A stretch of DNA of 64,000 nucleotides. Origin: an uncultured Collinsella sp. (GTDB lineage: Bacteria > Actinomycetota > Coriobacteriia > Coriobacteriales > Coriobacteriaceae). This document shows positions 18,101 through 27,438 of this stretch, piece after piece; within the stretch, counting starts at the first letter, position 1, and each line of letters starts with the position of its first letter. The notes beneath the pieces were generated by a model. That model was not told the DNA's origin, ran no database searches, and saw only the letters and a list, made by a program, of their open reading frames with translations. Made by a program: the position numbers and the translations under genes. The DNA lies in the NCBI GenBank assembly GCA_900549715.1, contig URPK01000005.1, forward strand, positions 56,132-120,131, written 5' to 3'.

Positions 18101-18907
18101 AGCGGCCAGACGTCGTTCTTCGATATGTTTGGCGACGTTGAGGGCTCGGGCTTTGAGGTGAGCGTGCCCGATCCGGATGGCCAGGAATGGGACCGCCACC
18201 TTAAGTTGAGTCAGGAGAAGGAGGTTCTGGGCATCTATGTCTCGGACCACCCGCTGCGCCCGTTTGAGTATGCACTAGCCAAGGCGCGTGACTTCTCGTT
18301 CTCGCAGATCGACACCGGCTACGAAGTTCAGAATCCTACGGGCGGCACCATCAACCAGGAAATTCCCGAGGGCAAGGCGCTGTGGTGGGCCGGCATGGTC
18401 TCGAGCGTGTCCAAGCGCGTGACCAAAAACGGTGACCCCATGGGCATCGTGCAGCTCGAGGACATGGAAGGCGAGGCCACCGTCGTCGTGTTCCCCAAGA
18501 CCTACAAGGAGGCCGAGGGGTACCTGTACGGCGAGGTCGATCCCGAGACCGGCGCGCAGCTGTCCGATGCCTTTGTGCGCATTAAGGGCAAGCTCGAGCG
18601 CTCGGACCGCGGCGACCAGATCATCGCGCAGGAGATCGTGCCGCTCGAGCTCAACGAGGAGAACAACAAGCCCAAGGTGTTTGAGGTCATGGTGCCCAAC
18701 AGCCGCTTTAGCCAGGGCAATATGGCGCGCCTGGCCACGGTGCTCACCGCTAACCCGGGCGGCGACCGCGTGGAGATCTTTATCGAGCAGGTGGACGGGC
18801 GCGTGCTGCGTGCCGAGGTACCTGCCAAGGTCAACGCGCGTTCGATTCCGCTGCTGGCCGAGGCCAAGGCCATTGTGGGTAACCAGGGCCGCGTGACGGT
18901 GATCTAA
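15104..18907 (+). CDS. dnaE: DNA polymerase III alpha subunit
   Basis: The replicative polymerase, 1267 aa. The PHP domain opens the protein with FVHLHNHTVFSMLDG and keeps E (FGCEVYF), H (ELYHMI), C (TSACIAG) and the D/H pair ATNDFHYL. That is a complete metal set, as in DnaE proteins with intrinsic proofreading. The palm has GPGRGSAAGAIV (about 425) and the catalytic Asp pair in PDIDMDFDDE (about 465). A helix-hairpin-helix region, an OB fold (GMVSSVSKRVTKNGDPMG) and a C-terminal tail follow. A charged insertion of about 60 residues lies between GVPDLALACD and KPIFGCE in the PHP domain. Start ATG 15104 directly precedes the conserved motif. Confidence 0.97.
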   Translation: MAFVHLHNHTVFSMLDGATRIQDMVNRAVELGMPAVAITDHGYMYGVPDLALACDAVNHNTPEYKTWSHDKAFLEKDRRDELVEPDPEASPREHAQYVKDMAMWDEKGNIDELKPPLVIKPIFGCEVYFTPDETLARDHKPELYHMILLAKDQEGYVNLMQTVSEAAVQGFYYKPRVTLDNLRRHAKGMICTSACIAGIIPKYIDRGDMEGAIKWAETFRDTFEPGDFYIEIQEHGITTDNGLTDEQMDRTLIDIAKQVGVKVIATNDFHYLRREDAPVQDVIMCIGMNAKVDDPNRMRMTGSEFYMKTEEEMRAMFPYCPEACDNTLEIADKCYVELDWDSIILPRFPLLDPGETHESQFRRECEKGLRQHYGDDWATREIGGVNIKERFEYEYKVICDKGFAAYFLIVAEYVQWAKDNGIGVGPGRGSAAGAIVAYAMNITAFDPLENGLMFERFLSPQRTEMPDIDMDFDDERRLEVVEHVRQLYGPEKVTHVITYSTIKAKQAINDAARVLDYPVYMGQRLSKMVSSDPKVKLKQVLEKQPGKEDLFNPDFAEAYKKDDDARRIIDTALSIEGLTRGEGVHACAVLICRDPVNEHVPTKLDTKGGVEITQYEGHTVADMGLLKMDFLGLRTLTVISKAKANIKKNFGIDIKEEEIPFDDPEIFKLMGSGHTAGVFQVESAGMTATIKNMKPTEYKHVVALIALYRPGPLGAGMVSSYINRMNGKEPAVSYDDRLDDILGETYGTMVYQEQVMLISVEMCGFSKGESDSRIRKPVAKKKIKLLTSTVLHWEDGSDETTYDHWMNGAIKNNYTREVAQKIWDDVLEFASYAFNKSHSAGYAILVMQTAWLKAHYPHEYMAAVLTSYTGKTDKIVHYVSACRHDGIPVLSPDVNESGTEFTATEEGVRFGLAGIRGVGTGVAQAIIAEREAGGPFKTLHDFVERVDSSQANRRVIESLIKAGAFDSTGYPRRQMMHFVDKNNPENIIDAAVKRQKDRASGQTSFFDMFGDVEGSGFEVSVPDPDGQEWDRHLKLSQEKEVLGIYVSDHPLRPFEYALAKARDFSFSQIDTGYEVQNPTGGTINQEIPEGKALWWAGMVSSVSKRVTKNGDPMGIVQLEDMEGEATVVVFPKTYKEAEGYLYGEVDPETGAQLSDAFVRIKGKLERSDRGDQIIAQEIVPLELNEENNKPKVFEVMVPNSRFSQGNMARLATVLTANPGGDRVEIFIEQVDGRVLRAEVPAKVNARSIPLLAEAKAIVGNQGRVTVI

Positions 18908-18935
18908 GCTACCCCGGGTGAGATTGGAGGAAGTG

Positions 18936-21900
18936 ATGGCGCAGGGGACGTTTGTGCAGGCGCTTCGCAAAGAGGCGGCGTTGAGCGGCACCTTTATGAA
19001 GGGGCGTTCGCTCATGCTCAACGGCGCCGTGCTGTCGATCGAGGACAGCGGCTCGCGCTTCTCCAAAAACGTGACGGTCGAGGGCTCGGTGCGCGGTTCG
19101 CGTGGCGACCTGTACAAGACGCACGTGGCGCTCGACATGGACGAGCACGAGGTGATCGACTACGACTGCGATTGCCCCGCCGCCTATCGTTACCCCGGTA
19201 TGTGCAAGCACGCTATTGCCACGGCTCTGGCGTATTTGGATGCCAGCGGCGCCGAGCCCGTCGAAGGTTTGCGCACGCCGGTTCGCACGTTTACGGCGCA
19301 GTCGAAACAGCCCGCGCGCACCGCACCCAAAGCGCCGGCCGTCAACCCCAACTTTCCCTTTCCGGCGCCCGTCCCCACGAGCCCGAGCCTTGTGGCGGCG
19401 CTCTCCGATCTTTCGGACGCGCGCATGGATGAGCTGGCGAGCATGCGCCGCAAGCTTGCCGGTGCCGTTGATCCCGACGCCCCCAAAGCGGCATTGGAGC
19501 CCTCGTTGGTGCCGTACTACAATCCGCTGTTCGCTGACCGCTTTAGCTGGGCGCTCGAGTTCCGCATTCGCTGTGGATCGGTCTCCTACGTGGTCAAGGA
19601 CATCGACGGCATGGCCGATGCCTACGTGCGCGGCGGCACGTTCTCCTATGGCAAGAAGCTCACGTTTGTTCATTCACCTGAGGCCTTTGACGAAACATCG
19701 ACAAAGCTGCTCAACCTTGTTGTGACGACAGTTGCCTATCTCGATGACATCACAAGCTCGCGTTCGGCGTCGTACGACTTTGCCCGCAGCGGTTTTGTTG
19801 CCGAGCGTCAGTTGCCGCTGTCCGAGCATAGCATCGTATATGTGCTGGACCTGCTGCGCGGCCAGACCATCTCCTTTGAGCCCGCCTGGTCGCGGGGGAC
19901 GACGACGCATCGCACCTACGACGTGGCGGTTGAGCTGTCTCCGCAAGGGGAGGACGAGGCGTCCGCTAAGCGTCCACCACTCCTTGCCGCCAAAATCGCG
20001 CCGGCGGCTGGTGGTAGCTATGACCTGCGCCTGCCCGCCGATATGTACTGCTTTGCGTCGGGCGATGCCGCCTACTTGGTTGACACGCGCCGCGCGCGCC
20101 GTACCGACGCTGCATTTGCTCAGCATGCCGCACCTTTTTTGTCGCGCTTGCTGCCGTGCCGCACGCCCGCCCATATTGCCGCCGAGCAGGTGGGTGAGTT
20201 CTGCCGTATGGCGCTGCCCATTTTGCGCGACTACACCGACCTCACCGCGCCCGCCGCGCTCGATACCGTGGCGCCCGAGCCGAGCTTTGCCATGGCAATC
20301 GGCGTCGACGATGGGCTCGTGATCTGCAAAATTACGGTTACCTACGGCGATTGGTCGGCGGATCTCTTTAGCCTGGGCGCTCCGGGCAGTCCCTTTGAAG
20401 AGCAGCGCCCCGGCGTGCCGCCCCGCGACGTGGTGGCGGAGTTTCGCGTTATGGATACGGCGGCCCTGTACTTCGATTTCTACGAGGGCGGTCTGGCGTT
20501 TGAGGAGCGCGATGACGCCCGCTTGTTCTGCCTGCTGACCGAGGGCCTGTCCGCCCTGTCCGAGCTGGGTGAGGTCATGCTCAGCGACCGTCTGCGCCAG
20601 ATTTCGGTGCGCCCCGCGCCCAAGCTCTCGGTTCGTGCGACCGTCAAGAGCAATCTGCTCGATGTCGAGCTGGGCGCGAGCGGGCTTTCGGCGGCAGATC
20701 TTGCCATCTATCTGGACTCGTACAAGCGCCACCAGACGTTTGCGCGCCTGACGTCCGGCGACATCGTGCGCCTGGATGAGGGAGCGCGCGCTGCGTTTGG
20801 CCTTGCCGAAGATCTGGGCGTCGATGCCGTCGACCTGCTCGACGGCGTGTCGCTCCCCGCGTCGAGCACCCTTTTTGTCGATAGCATGCTCGCACGCACG
20901 CCGGCGCTTGAGGCCGATCGCGACGCCGCGTTCCGCCGCACCGTCGAGCGCCTGGACACGCTTGGCAAGATGGACTTTACGGTGCCGGCATCGCTCAAGG
21001 CAACGATGCGCGGCTACCAGGTCGACGGATACCAGTGGCTCGGCTCGCTCGAACACCTGGGCCTTGGCGGCATCTTGGCCGACGACATGGGCCTGGGCAA
21101 AACGCTCCAGATGATCGCGCATATCCTGGCGCGCGTGGAGGCGGGGGACACCAAGCCCACGCTCGTGGTATGCCCGGCCTCACTCGTGTACAACTGGACT
21201 GCCGAGCTGGAGCGCTTTGCCCCGTCGCTCGATGTGTGCGCCATTGTGGGCGCCAAGGCGCAACGCCGCGTGCAGATCGCCGGCGTGGCCGAGCATAGCG
21301 TGGTCGTGACGTCGTATGACCTTATGCGGCGCGATATCGACGAGTACGTCGAGCAGGATTTTGCCCGCGTGGTGCTCGATGAGGCACAGTACATTAAAAA
21401 TCCGCTCACGCAGGTGGCGCGCGCCGCCAAGCGCCTGCCTGCCGGCGTGCGCTTTGCCCTGACGGGCACGCCCATCGAAAACCGCCTATCCGAGCTCTGG
21501 AGCATCTTCGACTTTTTGATGCCGGGCCTGCTGGGTACGCGTGAATCGTTTGCAAAGCGCTTCGAAAGCCCGGTCGAGCATGCCGAGGGCGACAGTGCCG
21601 CCCGCCTGCAAGCGCTCGTGTCGCCGTTTGTGCTGCGCCGCGTAAAGGAAGACGTGGTGGCCGACCTGCCCGAGAAGATCGAGGATACGGTCATGGCGCA
21701 GCTCACCGGCGAGCAGAGCAAGCTCTACCTGGCCAACCAGGACCGCATCGCCCAGCAGGTGCAGCACCGCGAGGCCGGGGAGTTTAAGAAGGACAAGCTC
21801 AAGGTACTTGCCGAGCTCACCAAGCTGCGCCAGATCTGCTGCGACCCGCGTCTACACTACGAGGATTACAAGGCGGGGAGCGCCAAGCTCGATACGTGCA

Positions 21901-22400
21901 TGGAGCTCGTGCACGGCGCACTCGACGGTGGTCATCGCATCTTGCTGTTCAGCCAGTTTACGGGCATGCTCGATATCATTGGCAAGCGCCTGGCCAAGGA
22001 GGATATCGCCTTCCTTAAGCTCACGGGCGCATCGTCTAAAGAGAGCCGCGCCAAGATGGTCGCACAGTTCCAGGCGGGCGAGGTGCCGGTCTTTTTGATC
22101 TCGCTCAAGGCGGGCGGCGTGGGCCTCAACCTGACGGCGGCCGACGTGGTCATCCACTACGACCCGTGGTGGAACGTGGCGGCGCAGGACCAAGCGACTG
22201 ACCGCGCGCATCGTATAGGCCAGCAACATACCGTGACCGTGTACAAGCTCATCGCCAAGGACACGATCGAGGAGCGCATTATGCAGATGCAGGAGTCCAA
22301 GCGCGACCTGGTCAACAGCGTGCTCGGCGGCGACGGCATCTCGTCGGCGCTGTTTACCCGCGAAGATGTTCTGGCGCTGCTGGGCGGCGACGGGCGCTAA
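18936..22400 (+). CDS. SNF2-family helicase with N-terminal SWIM zinc finger
   Basis: A SWI2/SNF2 DNA translocase of about 1154 aa, a common bacterial type related to RapA and HepA. A SWIM zinc finger (CDCPAAY...CKH, about residues 78-95) precedes a ~600-residue variable region. The helicase core follows: DDMGLGKTLQM (Walker A, about 715), VVCPASLVYNW, LDEAQYIKN (Walker B, about 815), ALTGTPIENRLSELWS, LFSQFTGMLDI and the motif VI ATDRAHRIGQ (about 1087). I chose ATG 18936 with GGAGG at 18926-18930 over the GTG at 18918. It begins 28 bp after dnaE and probably shares its transcript. The biological role is unknown; DNA repair or transcription recycling are the usual suggestions. Confidence 0.9.
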   Translation: MAQGTFVQALRKEAALSGTFMKGRSLMLNGAVLSIEDSGSRFSKNVTVEGSVRGSRGDLYKTHVALDMDEHEVIDYDCDCPAAYRYPGMCKHAIATALAYLDASGAEPVEGLRTPVRTFTAQSKQPARTAPKAPAVNPNFPFPAPVPTSPSLVAALSDLSDARMDELASMRRKLAGAVDPDAPKAALEPSLVPYYNPLFADRFSWALEFRIRCGSVSYVVKDIDGMADAYVRGGTFSYGKKLTFVHSPEAFDETSTKLLNLVVTTVAYLDDITSSRSASYDFARSGFVAERQLPLSEHSIVYVLDLLRGQTISFEPAWSRGTTTHRTYDVAVELSPQGEDEASAKRPPLLAAKIAPAAGGSYDLRLPADMYCFASGDAAYLVDTRRARRTDAAFAQHAAPFLSRLLPCRTPAHIAAEQVGEFCRMALPILRDYTDLTAPAALDTVAPEPSFAMAIGVDDGLVICKITVTYGDWSADLFSLGAPGSPFEEQRPGVPPRDVVAEFRVMDTAALYFDFYEGGLAFEERDDARLFCLLTEGLSALSELGEVMLSDRLRQISVRPAPKLSVRATVKSNLLDVELGASGLSAADLAIYLDSYKRHQTFARLTSGDIVRLDEGARAAFGLAEDLGVDAVDLLDGVSLPASSTLFVDSMLARTPALEADRDAAFRRTVERLDTLGKMDFTVPASLKATMRGYQVDGYQWLGSLEHLGLGGILADDMGLGKTLQMIAHILARVEAGDTKPTLVVCPASLVYNWTAELERFAPSLDVCAIVGAKAQRRVQIAGVAEHSVVVTSYDLMRRDIDEYVEQDFARVVLDEAQYIKNPLTQVARAAKRLPAGVRFALTGTPIENRLSELWSIFDFLMPGLLGTRESFAKRFESPVEHAEGDSAARLQALVSPFVLRRVKEDVVADLPEKIEDTVMAQLTGEQSKLYLANQDRIAQQVQHREAGEFKKDKLKVLAELTKLRQICCDPRLHYEDYKAGSAKLDTCMELVHGALDGGHRILLFSQFTGMLDIIGKRLAKEDIAFLKLTGASSKESRAKMVAQFQAGEVPVFLISLKAGGVGLNLTAADVVIHYDPWWNVAAQDQATDRAHRIGQQHTVTVYKLIAKDTIEERIMQMQESKRDLVNSVLGGDGISSALFTREDVLALLGGDGR

Positions 22401-22550
22401 CCCGCTCGGGTGGGGCCGCCAGGGCGGATAGCGCACGCTGCCCCATCGTCCCCGCCCGTTATGTGTTCATTTGCAATGCCGTGGATGGTTTGTCTGCCTT
22501 TGGGCATAAGAACCATCAAGAACATTGGCGCGTCAGCAAAGGAGAACATC

Positions 22551-22913
22551 ATGGCGAAATTCTTTAAGGACCCCGACGGTAAGCTCATTGCCGCCCTTGG
22601 CAACGACGCTGCAACCCCTGCCGGTTGCACGGAACTGACCGCAAACACTGAGGACGCGGCGCACGAGAAGCACGTGCCTGTTGTCGAGACCGAGCGCGAC
22701 GGTCACGTGATTCGCGCACGCGTTGGCTCGGTCGAGCACCCCAGCCTGCCCGAGCACTATATTGAGTGGATCGCCCTTGAGGCCGAGGGCCGCTTAGAGG
22801 TCCATTACCTTGAGCCCGGCATGAAGCCCGCGACGTTTTTTGCCGGCGGTTCCAAGACCGGTACCGTCTATGCCTACTGCAACCTGCACGGGCTGTGGTC
22901 TGCGACGTTCTAG
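22551..22913 (+). CDS. Superoxide reductase (desulfoferrodoxin family)
   Basis: A 120-aa superoxide reductase that reduces superoxide to peroxide without making oxygen, typical of anaerobes. The Fe(His)4Cys centre is complete: HEKHVPVV (first His, with the conserved Glu-Lys), EHPSLPEHYIEW (two His), and CNLHGLW (Cys and His). The N-terminal ~35 residues resemble the desulforedoxin part of two-centre enzymes but have lost its CxxC pairs (only one Cys, PAGCTE), so this is a single-centre form. AAAGGAG at 22538-22544 sets ATG 22551; longer upstream frames are not needed. The electron donor (rubredoxin) is not in the window. Confidence 0.93.
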   Translation: MAKFFKDPDGKLIAALGNDAATPAGCTELTANTEDAAHEKHVPVVETERDGHVIRARVGSVEHPSLPEHYIEWIALEAEGRLEVHYLEPGMKPATFFAGGSKTGTVYAYCNLHGLWSATF

Positions 22914-22960
22914 GAGCGCGCCCCCGCTCGGGGTATCATAGCAAGCATATGCACATGCGA

Positions 22961-22990
22961 GCGCCGACTGCATCATGCGGCCGGCGCTTT
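22961..22990 (+). terminator. Weak terminator after the superoxide reductase gene
   Basis: AGCGCCG (22960-22966) pairs with CGGCGCT (22982-22988), followed by TTTA. The 15-nt loop is long. Confidence 0.5.
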
Positions 22991-23030
22991 TACTACGATT
23001 TCGATGGTTAACGACGGAAAGGGCTGAGCC

Positions 23031-25016
23031 ATGAAGCTCGCGCTTGCACAGATCGATATGCGCCTGGGTGATATTGAGGGCATTTGCGGCCGCATCGAGG
23101 ACCAGGCTCGTCTGGCCCACGAGCGCGGGGCGCGCGTGCTGTGCGTTCCGGCTCCGCTCTTTATGGGCGCCATGCCCGGTGGCCTGGTGGGCGCTGCCGA
23201 CTTTGAGCACGACATGCTTGCCGGCTTGACTGGTGTCGCCGAGCGCATCCAGGAGCTTGACATGATCTGCATCGTGCCCGCGGCGGTTTCGTTTGAGGGC
23301 CAGCCGCTACTCGACTACATGATGCTCAAGGACGGTCATGTGGTGCCGGCGCGTTCGAGCATTGCCCTGCAGCGTGGCGAGAACAACGACACGCGTTGGG
23401 CGCCGCCGGTGTTCGACGTGGACGGCGTGCGCATCGCCGTGATTTTTGACTTGGACCGCGAACTCGAGATGTTGCCGACCGGTGTTGACCTCATTGCGTA
23501 TTTCCAATTCAACGCGTTTGACATGACCGACCGCGAGACTACTGCCATTGCCGCCGTTCGCAGCGGCGCCTACCGCAAGATCGCATCCAAGCGCAGCGTG
23601 TGGTTTGCCTGCATGGCGCCGGTCGGTGCCTATGACGAGTCGGTGTATACCGGCGGTTCGTTTGTGCTCGACGACTGCGGTCGCGTGGTGGCCCAGGCGC
23701 CGTGTTTTGAGGAGAGCCTGCTGGTTCAGGAGATTCAGCGCGGCGTGATGCTCGATGCCCTGGAAGATCACGAACTGCCCGAGTTCCGTTCCGAGGAGTG
23801 GCTGTGGCAGGCGCTGGTGCTTGCCGTGCGCGACAACGCCCGGGCCCACGGTGCGTCGCGCGCCGTGGTGGCACTCGAGGGCGACTTGCCGTCGTCCCTG
23901 CTGGCGGCGCTGGCCGTCGACGCTCTGGGCCCACGTAATGTGATTGGCCTGGTGCTGGGGCGCAACCGCATCTTTACGCCGGCGCAGGAGGAGGCCGAGG
24001 CTGCTCGCTGTGCCGCCGTTCGCGCCATTGCCGAGCGCCTGCATATTCGCACGGTTGAGCGCGATGCGCCGGATGCCGCGCGCGTGCTCGACCGCGATGT
24101 GTCGGCGGGCGACGCCGAGCGCCTGCGCTCTCGCACGCTGGGCCTCATGCTGGAGGATACGGCGCTCGAGCTGGGTGCGATGGCGCTGAGTCCGCTGTCC
24201 AAAACCGAGTACGCGCTGGCGGCGCCGGCGCTTTGCGGCGGCTACCAGGGCGATTACGCGCCCTTTGGCGATGTGTACCTGTCGACGCTTGAGTTTGTGG
24301 CGCGTGTGCGCAACCGCGCGTCTGCCGTGGTGCCCCAAGAGCTCGTGACGCTCAACGCGGTGGAAGATTGTATGGAGCGCGTGCTGGCGCAGGCGCTCTC
24401 GACGCTCGACGGTCCGGTCGATATGCTCGACCGCGCGGCACAGCTGCTCGGCGGGGTCGAGCCGGGTGAGATCGATGGCGCGCTTGAGGCGCACGTGGAC
24501 CGCAATCGATCTTTCGACGACATCCCGATGGCCGCTGGCAAGCCTGAGGCCTGCTCGCTGCTGCTGATGCTCGTGCGTCAGGGCGAGGCTGCCCGCCGCA
24601 TGTTGCCGACGGCGCCGATCGTTTCGTCCCGTTCGTTTGCCGAGCGCTCCTGGCCGTACATGCTCGCGTGGTCCGACCTGGGGCTTAACGGCAAGGAGCG
24701 TATGACGGTCGATTTGCTGGCGCGCGCCGAGGTGCGCCGTTTTGCTGACGAGGATACAAGCGAGCGCATGCGTGGCGAGATGATGGGCATACTGGGTGAC
24801 CTGTTGGGTATTTCACCCGAGCAGATGGAGGAACTGCGCTCCGAGGACGGCCAGCGCCGCCTGCACGAGGGCATGAAAAAGTTTGAGGGCGAGGTCCAGG
24901 ACGCCATCGAAAAGATGATGGGCGGCCAGGGCGGACCGCAGGGTGGGCCCCAGGGCACGCCGATGCCGCATCCGCCGGTTGATCCCCGACAGTTCCCATT
25001 CTTTAGCCAGAACTAA
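23031..25016 (+). CDS. NAD synthetase-like pseudoenzyme (nitrilase plus NadE domains)
   Basis: A 661-aa protein with the two-domain plan of glutamine-dependent NAD synthetase: nitrilase-like amidase (about 1-240) then an NadE-like domain (about 270-560). The active sites look lost. PELxLTGY reads PAPLFMGAM, the Lys loop reads VVPARSSIAL, and ICEDxW reads VIFDLDR, so the Glu-Lys-Cys triad is absent. The synthetase PP-loop SGGIDSS reads EGDLPSS at about 283-290, although the following helix LLAALAVDALG is conserved. A C-terminal extension ends in a Gly/Pro/Gln tail (GGQGGPQGGPQGT). ATG 23031 follows AAAGGG. The long intact frame argues against a decaying gene; a scaffold or regulatory role is possible. 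Confidence 0.7.
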   Translation: MKLALAQIDMRLGDIEGICGRIEDQARLAHERGARVLCVPAPLFMGAMPGGLVGAADFEHDMLAGLTGVAERIQELDMICIVPAAVSFEGQPLLDYMMLKDGHVVPARSSIALQRGENNDTRWAPPVFDVDGVRIAVIFDLDRELEMLPTGVDLIAYFQFNAFDMTDRETTAIAAVRSGAYRKIASKRSVWFACMAPVGAYDESVYTGGSFVLDDCGRVVAQAPCFEESLLVQEIQRGVMLDALEDHELPEFRSEEWLWQALVLAVRDNARAHGASRAVVALEGDLPSSLLAALAVDALGPRNVIGLVLGRNRIFTPAQEEAEAARCAAVRAIAERLHIRTVERDAPDAARVLDRDVSAGDAERLRSRTLGLMLEDTALELGAMALSPLSKTEYALAAPALCGGYQGDYAPFGDVYLSTLEFVARVRNRASAVVPQELVTLNAVEDCMERVLAQALSTLDGPVDMLDRAAQLLGGVEPGEIDGALEAHVDRNRSFDDIPMAAGKPEACSLLLMLVRQGEAARRMLPTAPIVSSRSFAERSWPYMLAWSDLGLNGKERMTVDLLARAEVRRFADEDTSERMRGEMMGILGDLLGISPEQMEELRSEDGQRRLHEGMKKFEGEVQDAIEKMMGGQGGPQGGPQGTPMPHPPVDPRQFPFFSQN

Positions 25017-25153
25017 CTAAGGGCTGGGATTTGCTCCCAACCCCGATACTTCAACTAAGCGTCTTGGCCCCGTTGTGTTATTCTAGAACAGACGTTCGTG
25101 AATGATGCGCGGGGCCTTGCCTTGTGCTTGGCAAAAGACGAGGGGAGGCTGGC

Positions 25154-25675
25154 TTGGTCATTTTGGGTATCGACCCCGGTTTGGCTCATACGGGTTGGGG
25201 GATTATCGAGGAGCGGCGTGGCGAGGTTCGCTGCCGTGCCTACGGTTGCATCGAGACCAGCGCGGGCAGCCCGCTCGCGGTGCGCCTGTCGCATATCGCC
25301 CGTGACCTTAAGGATGTCGTCGAGCGTTATCGACCCGACACGGCTGCTGTCGAGAGCATCTACTTTGGCGCCAACGTTCGTTCGGCCATCCCCACGGCGC
25401 ATGCCCGCGGTGCTGCGCTTGTGGCGCTTTCGGAGTGCGCGCTCGAGATTGGCGAGTACACGCCCATGCAGATCAAACAGGCTGTGGTGGGCACCGGCGC
25501 CGCGGACAAGCGGCAGGTCGCCTACATGGTACGCACGCTCACACAGCTCGACCACGACCCGCATCCCGACCATGCCGCCGATGCCCTGGCCTGCGCCATC
25601 TGCCACGTAAACCTCAGCCGCACCCGCGCCCTCACCGGTGGCGAGTTCTATCAACAGAGAGGAACCGGATACTGA
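25154..25675 (+). CDS. ruvC: Holliday junction resolvase RuvC
   Basis: RuvC cleaves Holliday junctions as a dimer, with RuvAB. I chose the TTG at 25154, preceded by AGGGGAGG (25140-25147), which gives 173 aa starting MVILGIDPGLAHTGWG, the standard RuvC start; the upstream ATG at 25124 adds ten atypical residues. The four acidic residues are visible: Asp7 (GIDPG), Glu about 67 (AVESIYF), and the Asp pair in PDHAADALACA. The stop TGA overlaps the ruvA ATG by one base (TGATG), indicating translational coupling in a ruvCAB operon. Confidence 0.95.
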   Translation: MVILGIDPGLAHTGWGIIEERRGEVRCRAYGCIETSAGSPLAVRLSHIARDLKDVVERYRPDTAAVESIYFGANVRSAIPTAHARGAALVALSECALEIGEYTPMQIKQAVVGTGAADKRQVAYMVRTLTQLDHDPHPDHAADALACAICHVNLSRTRALTGGEFYQQRGTGY

Positions 25676-26295
25676 TGATTTCCCAGCTCCACGGAACGCT
25701 TGTCGAGTCCACGATGAGTTCTGCTGTCGTCGATGTGTCGGGCGTTGGCTTTGAGCTCGGCATCTCGGGCAGCACTGCGGCCACGTTGCCGACGCCCGGC
25801 GGCGAGGTCCGCCTCTACACGCGTATGCAGGTGCGCGAGGACGCCATGACACTTTTCGGTTTTTCCTCTAAGGATGAGCGCACGATGTTCGACCGGCTCG
25901 TGTCCGTCTCGGGCGTTGGCCCGCGCTTGGCGCTCGCCGTGCTTTCCACCTATACCGTGGGGCAGCTGTATTCGCTGGTGATGGCCGAGGACGACAAGGG
26001 CATGGCCAAGGTACCCGGTGTGGGCAAAAAGACAGCTCAGCGCCTGATCCTGGAACTCAAGAGCACCTTTGCCAAGGATAAGGGCTTTGTGCCGGTCGAC
26101 GTGATTCCCGGCCAGGTTGCGATGCCGGTTCCCGCCGCCGCTCCTTCGGCGATCGATGACGCCCGTGCGGCGCTCCTTTCCATGGGCTTTAGCCCGCAGG
26201 AGACCGATGTTGCCCTGAGCGGGTATGATGGGCAGAATATGCGTGTCGAGGATTTGCTCGGCGCGGCGCTTAAGCGACTCGGAATGGATGCGTGA
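25675..26295 (+). CDS. ruvA: Holliday junction branch-migration protein RuvA
   Basis: RuvA binds the junction and loads RuvB. 206 aa, normal length. The OB domain ([11 protein letters not shown]...VSGVGFEL) is followed by two helix-hairpin-helix motifs ([14 protein letters not shown] and [16 protein letters not shown]), a linker, and a C-terminal three-helix domain ([19 protein letters not shown]) that contacts RuvB. It overlaps both neighbours: TGATG with ruvC, and its stop TGA shares its last base with the ruvB ATG. Confidence 0.97.
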   Translation: MISQLHGTLVESTMSSAVVDVSGVGFELGISGSTAATLPTPGGEVRLYTRMQVREDAMTLFGFSSKDERTMFDRLVSVSGVGPRLALAVLSTYTVGQLYSLVMAEDDKGMAKVPGVGKKTAQRLILELKSTFAKDKGFVPVDVIPGQVAMPVPAAAPSAIDDARAALLSMGFSPQETDVALSGYDGQNMRVEDLLGAALKRLGMDA

Positions 26296-27362
26296 TGTGG
26301 GAAGCCGATGACTCTCAGGATCTGTGGGCGACGCCCGGCAACTCGCCGGCGGCATCCATGGCGCACGGCGAGCGCATGGTGGGCTCGGAGCTGACGGCCG
26401 AGGACCTCGATGTCGACCGCACTTTGCGCCCCCAGCGACTGGACGACTACTGTGGCCAGGAGCACATCAAGCAGAGCCTGCGCGTGTTGATCGAAGCGGC
26501 GCAGAGCCGTGGCGAGACGCTCGACCATGTGATCTTCTCGGGTCCTCCGGGCCTGGGCAAGACCACGCTGGCCACCGTTATCGCCAACGAGCTGGGCGCT
26601 CAGATCAAGACCACGAGTGGCCCTGCCATCGCGCGCACGGGCGACCTGGCGGCCATCCTTACTAACTTGCAGCCGGGTGATGTGCTGTTTATCGACGAGA
26701 TCCACCGTCTCAACCGTTCGGTCGAGGAGGTCCTGTACCCCGCGATGGAGGACTTTGCCCTCGATATCGTGATTGGCAAGGGTCCGGCGGCGCGCTCGAT
26801 TCGCCTGGATATTCCCAAGTTTACGTTGGTAGCGGCAACGACCCGCTCAGGCATGTTGACAGGCCCGTTGCGCGACCGCTTTGGCATTTCATATCGCCTG
26901 GATTACTACACGGTCGAGGAGCTCGCGCAGATTGTGACGCGCTCGGCGACTATCCTGGGCGTGACGATCGACCATCCCAGTGCGCTCGAGATCGGCTCGC
27001 GTTCGCGCGGCACGCCACGTCTTGCCAACCGCCTGCTCAAGCGCGTGCGCGATTACGCCCAGGTTCGCGGCAACGGCCCCATCGAGCTCGATATCTGTCG
27101 CCAGGCGCTCGAGTTCTTCGAGATCGATGAGCTCGGTCTGGACTGGATGGATATTCGCATCTTGGAGACGCTTGCTAAGACGTTCTCCGGTCGTGCCGTG
27201 GGACTTACGACTCTTGCCAGCGCGGTGGGCGAGGACCCGGGCACGCTCGAGGATGTCTATGAGCCCTATCTGCTGCAGTGCGGGTTGATGATTCGTACAC
27301 CGCAGGGTCGTCAGGCAACCCTTCGCACCTTTGAGCACCTGGGGATTGAACCTACCGTTTAG
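26295..27362 (+). CDS. ruvB: Holliday junction helicase RuvB
   Basis: The AAA+ motor of branch migration, 355 aa with ATG 26295; an in-frame GTG at 26292 is an alternative. Walker A is [11 protein letters not shown] (about 85), Walker B is LFIDEIHR, sensor 1 includes [10 protein letters not shown] and the arginine finger region has PLRDRFGI. The C-terminal winged helix has [24 protein letters not shown]. It carries an unusually long N-terminal arm of about 30 residues ([17 protein letters not shown]) before the conserved [11 protein letters not shown]. It is the last gene of ruvCAB; an unrelated promoter follows before fhs. Confidence 0.97.
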   Translation: MWEADDSQDLWATPGNSPAASMAHGERMVGSELTAEDLDVDRTLRPQRLDDYCGQEHIKQSLRVLIEAAQSRGETLDHVIFSGPPGLGKTTLATVIANELGAQIKTTSGPAIARTGDLAAILTNLQPGDVLFIDEIHRLNRSVEEVLYPAMEDFALDIVIGKGPAARSIRLDIPKFTLVAATTRSGMLTGPLRDRFGISYRLDYYTVEELAQIVTRSATILGVTIDHPSALEIGSRSRGTPRLANRLLKRVRDYAQVRGNGPIELDICRQALEFFEIDELGLDWMDIRILETLAKTFSGRAVGLTTLASAVGEDPGTLEDVYEPYLLQCGLMIRTPQGRQATLRTFEHLGIEPTV

Positions 27363-27438
27363 GGCGCTTTGTTTTGGCTAGTCTGTAGGCTATCGCTGAG
27401 CATTGGATAAACATATCGCCATTCATCGGTTACGGGTG

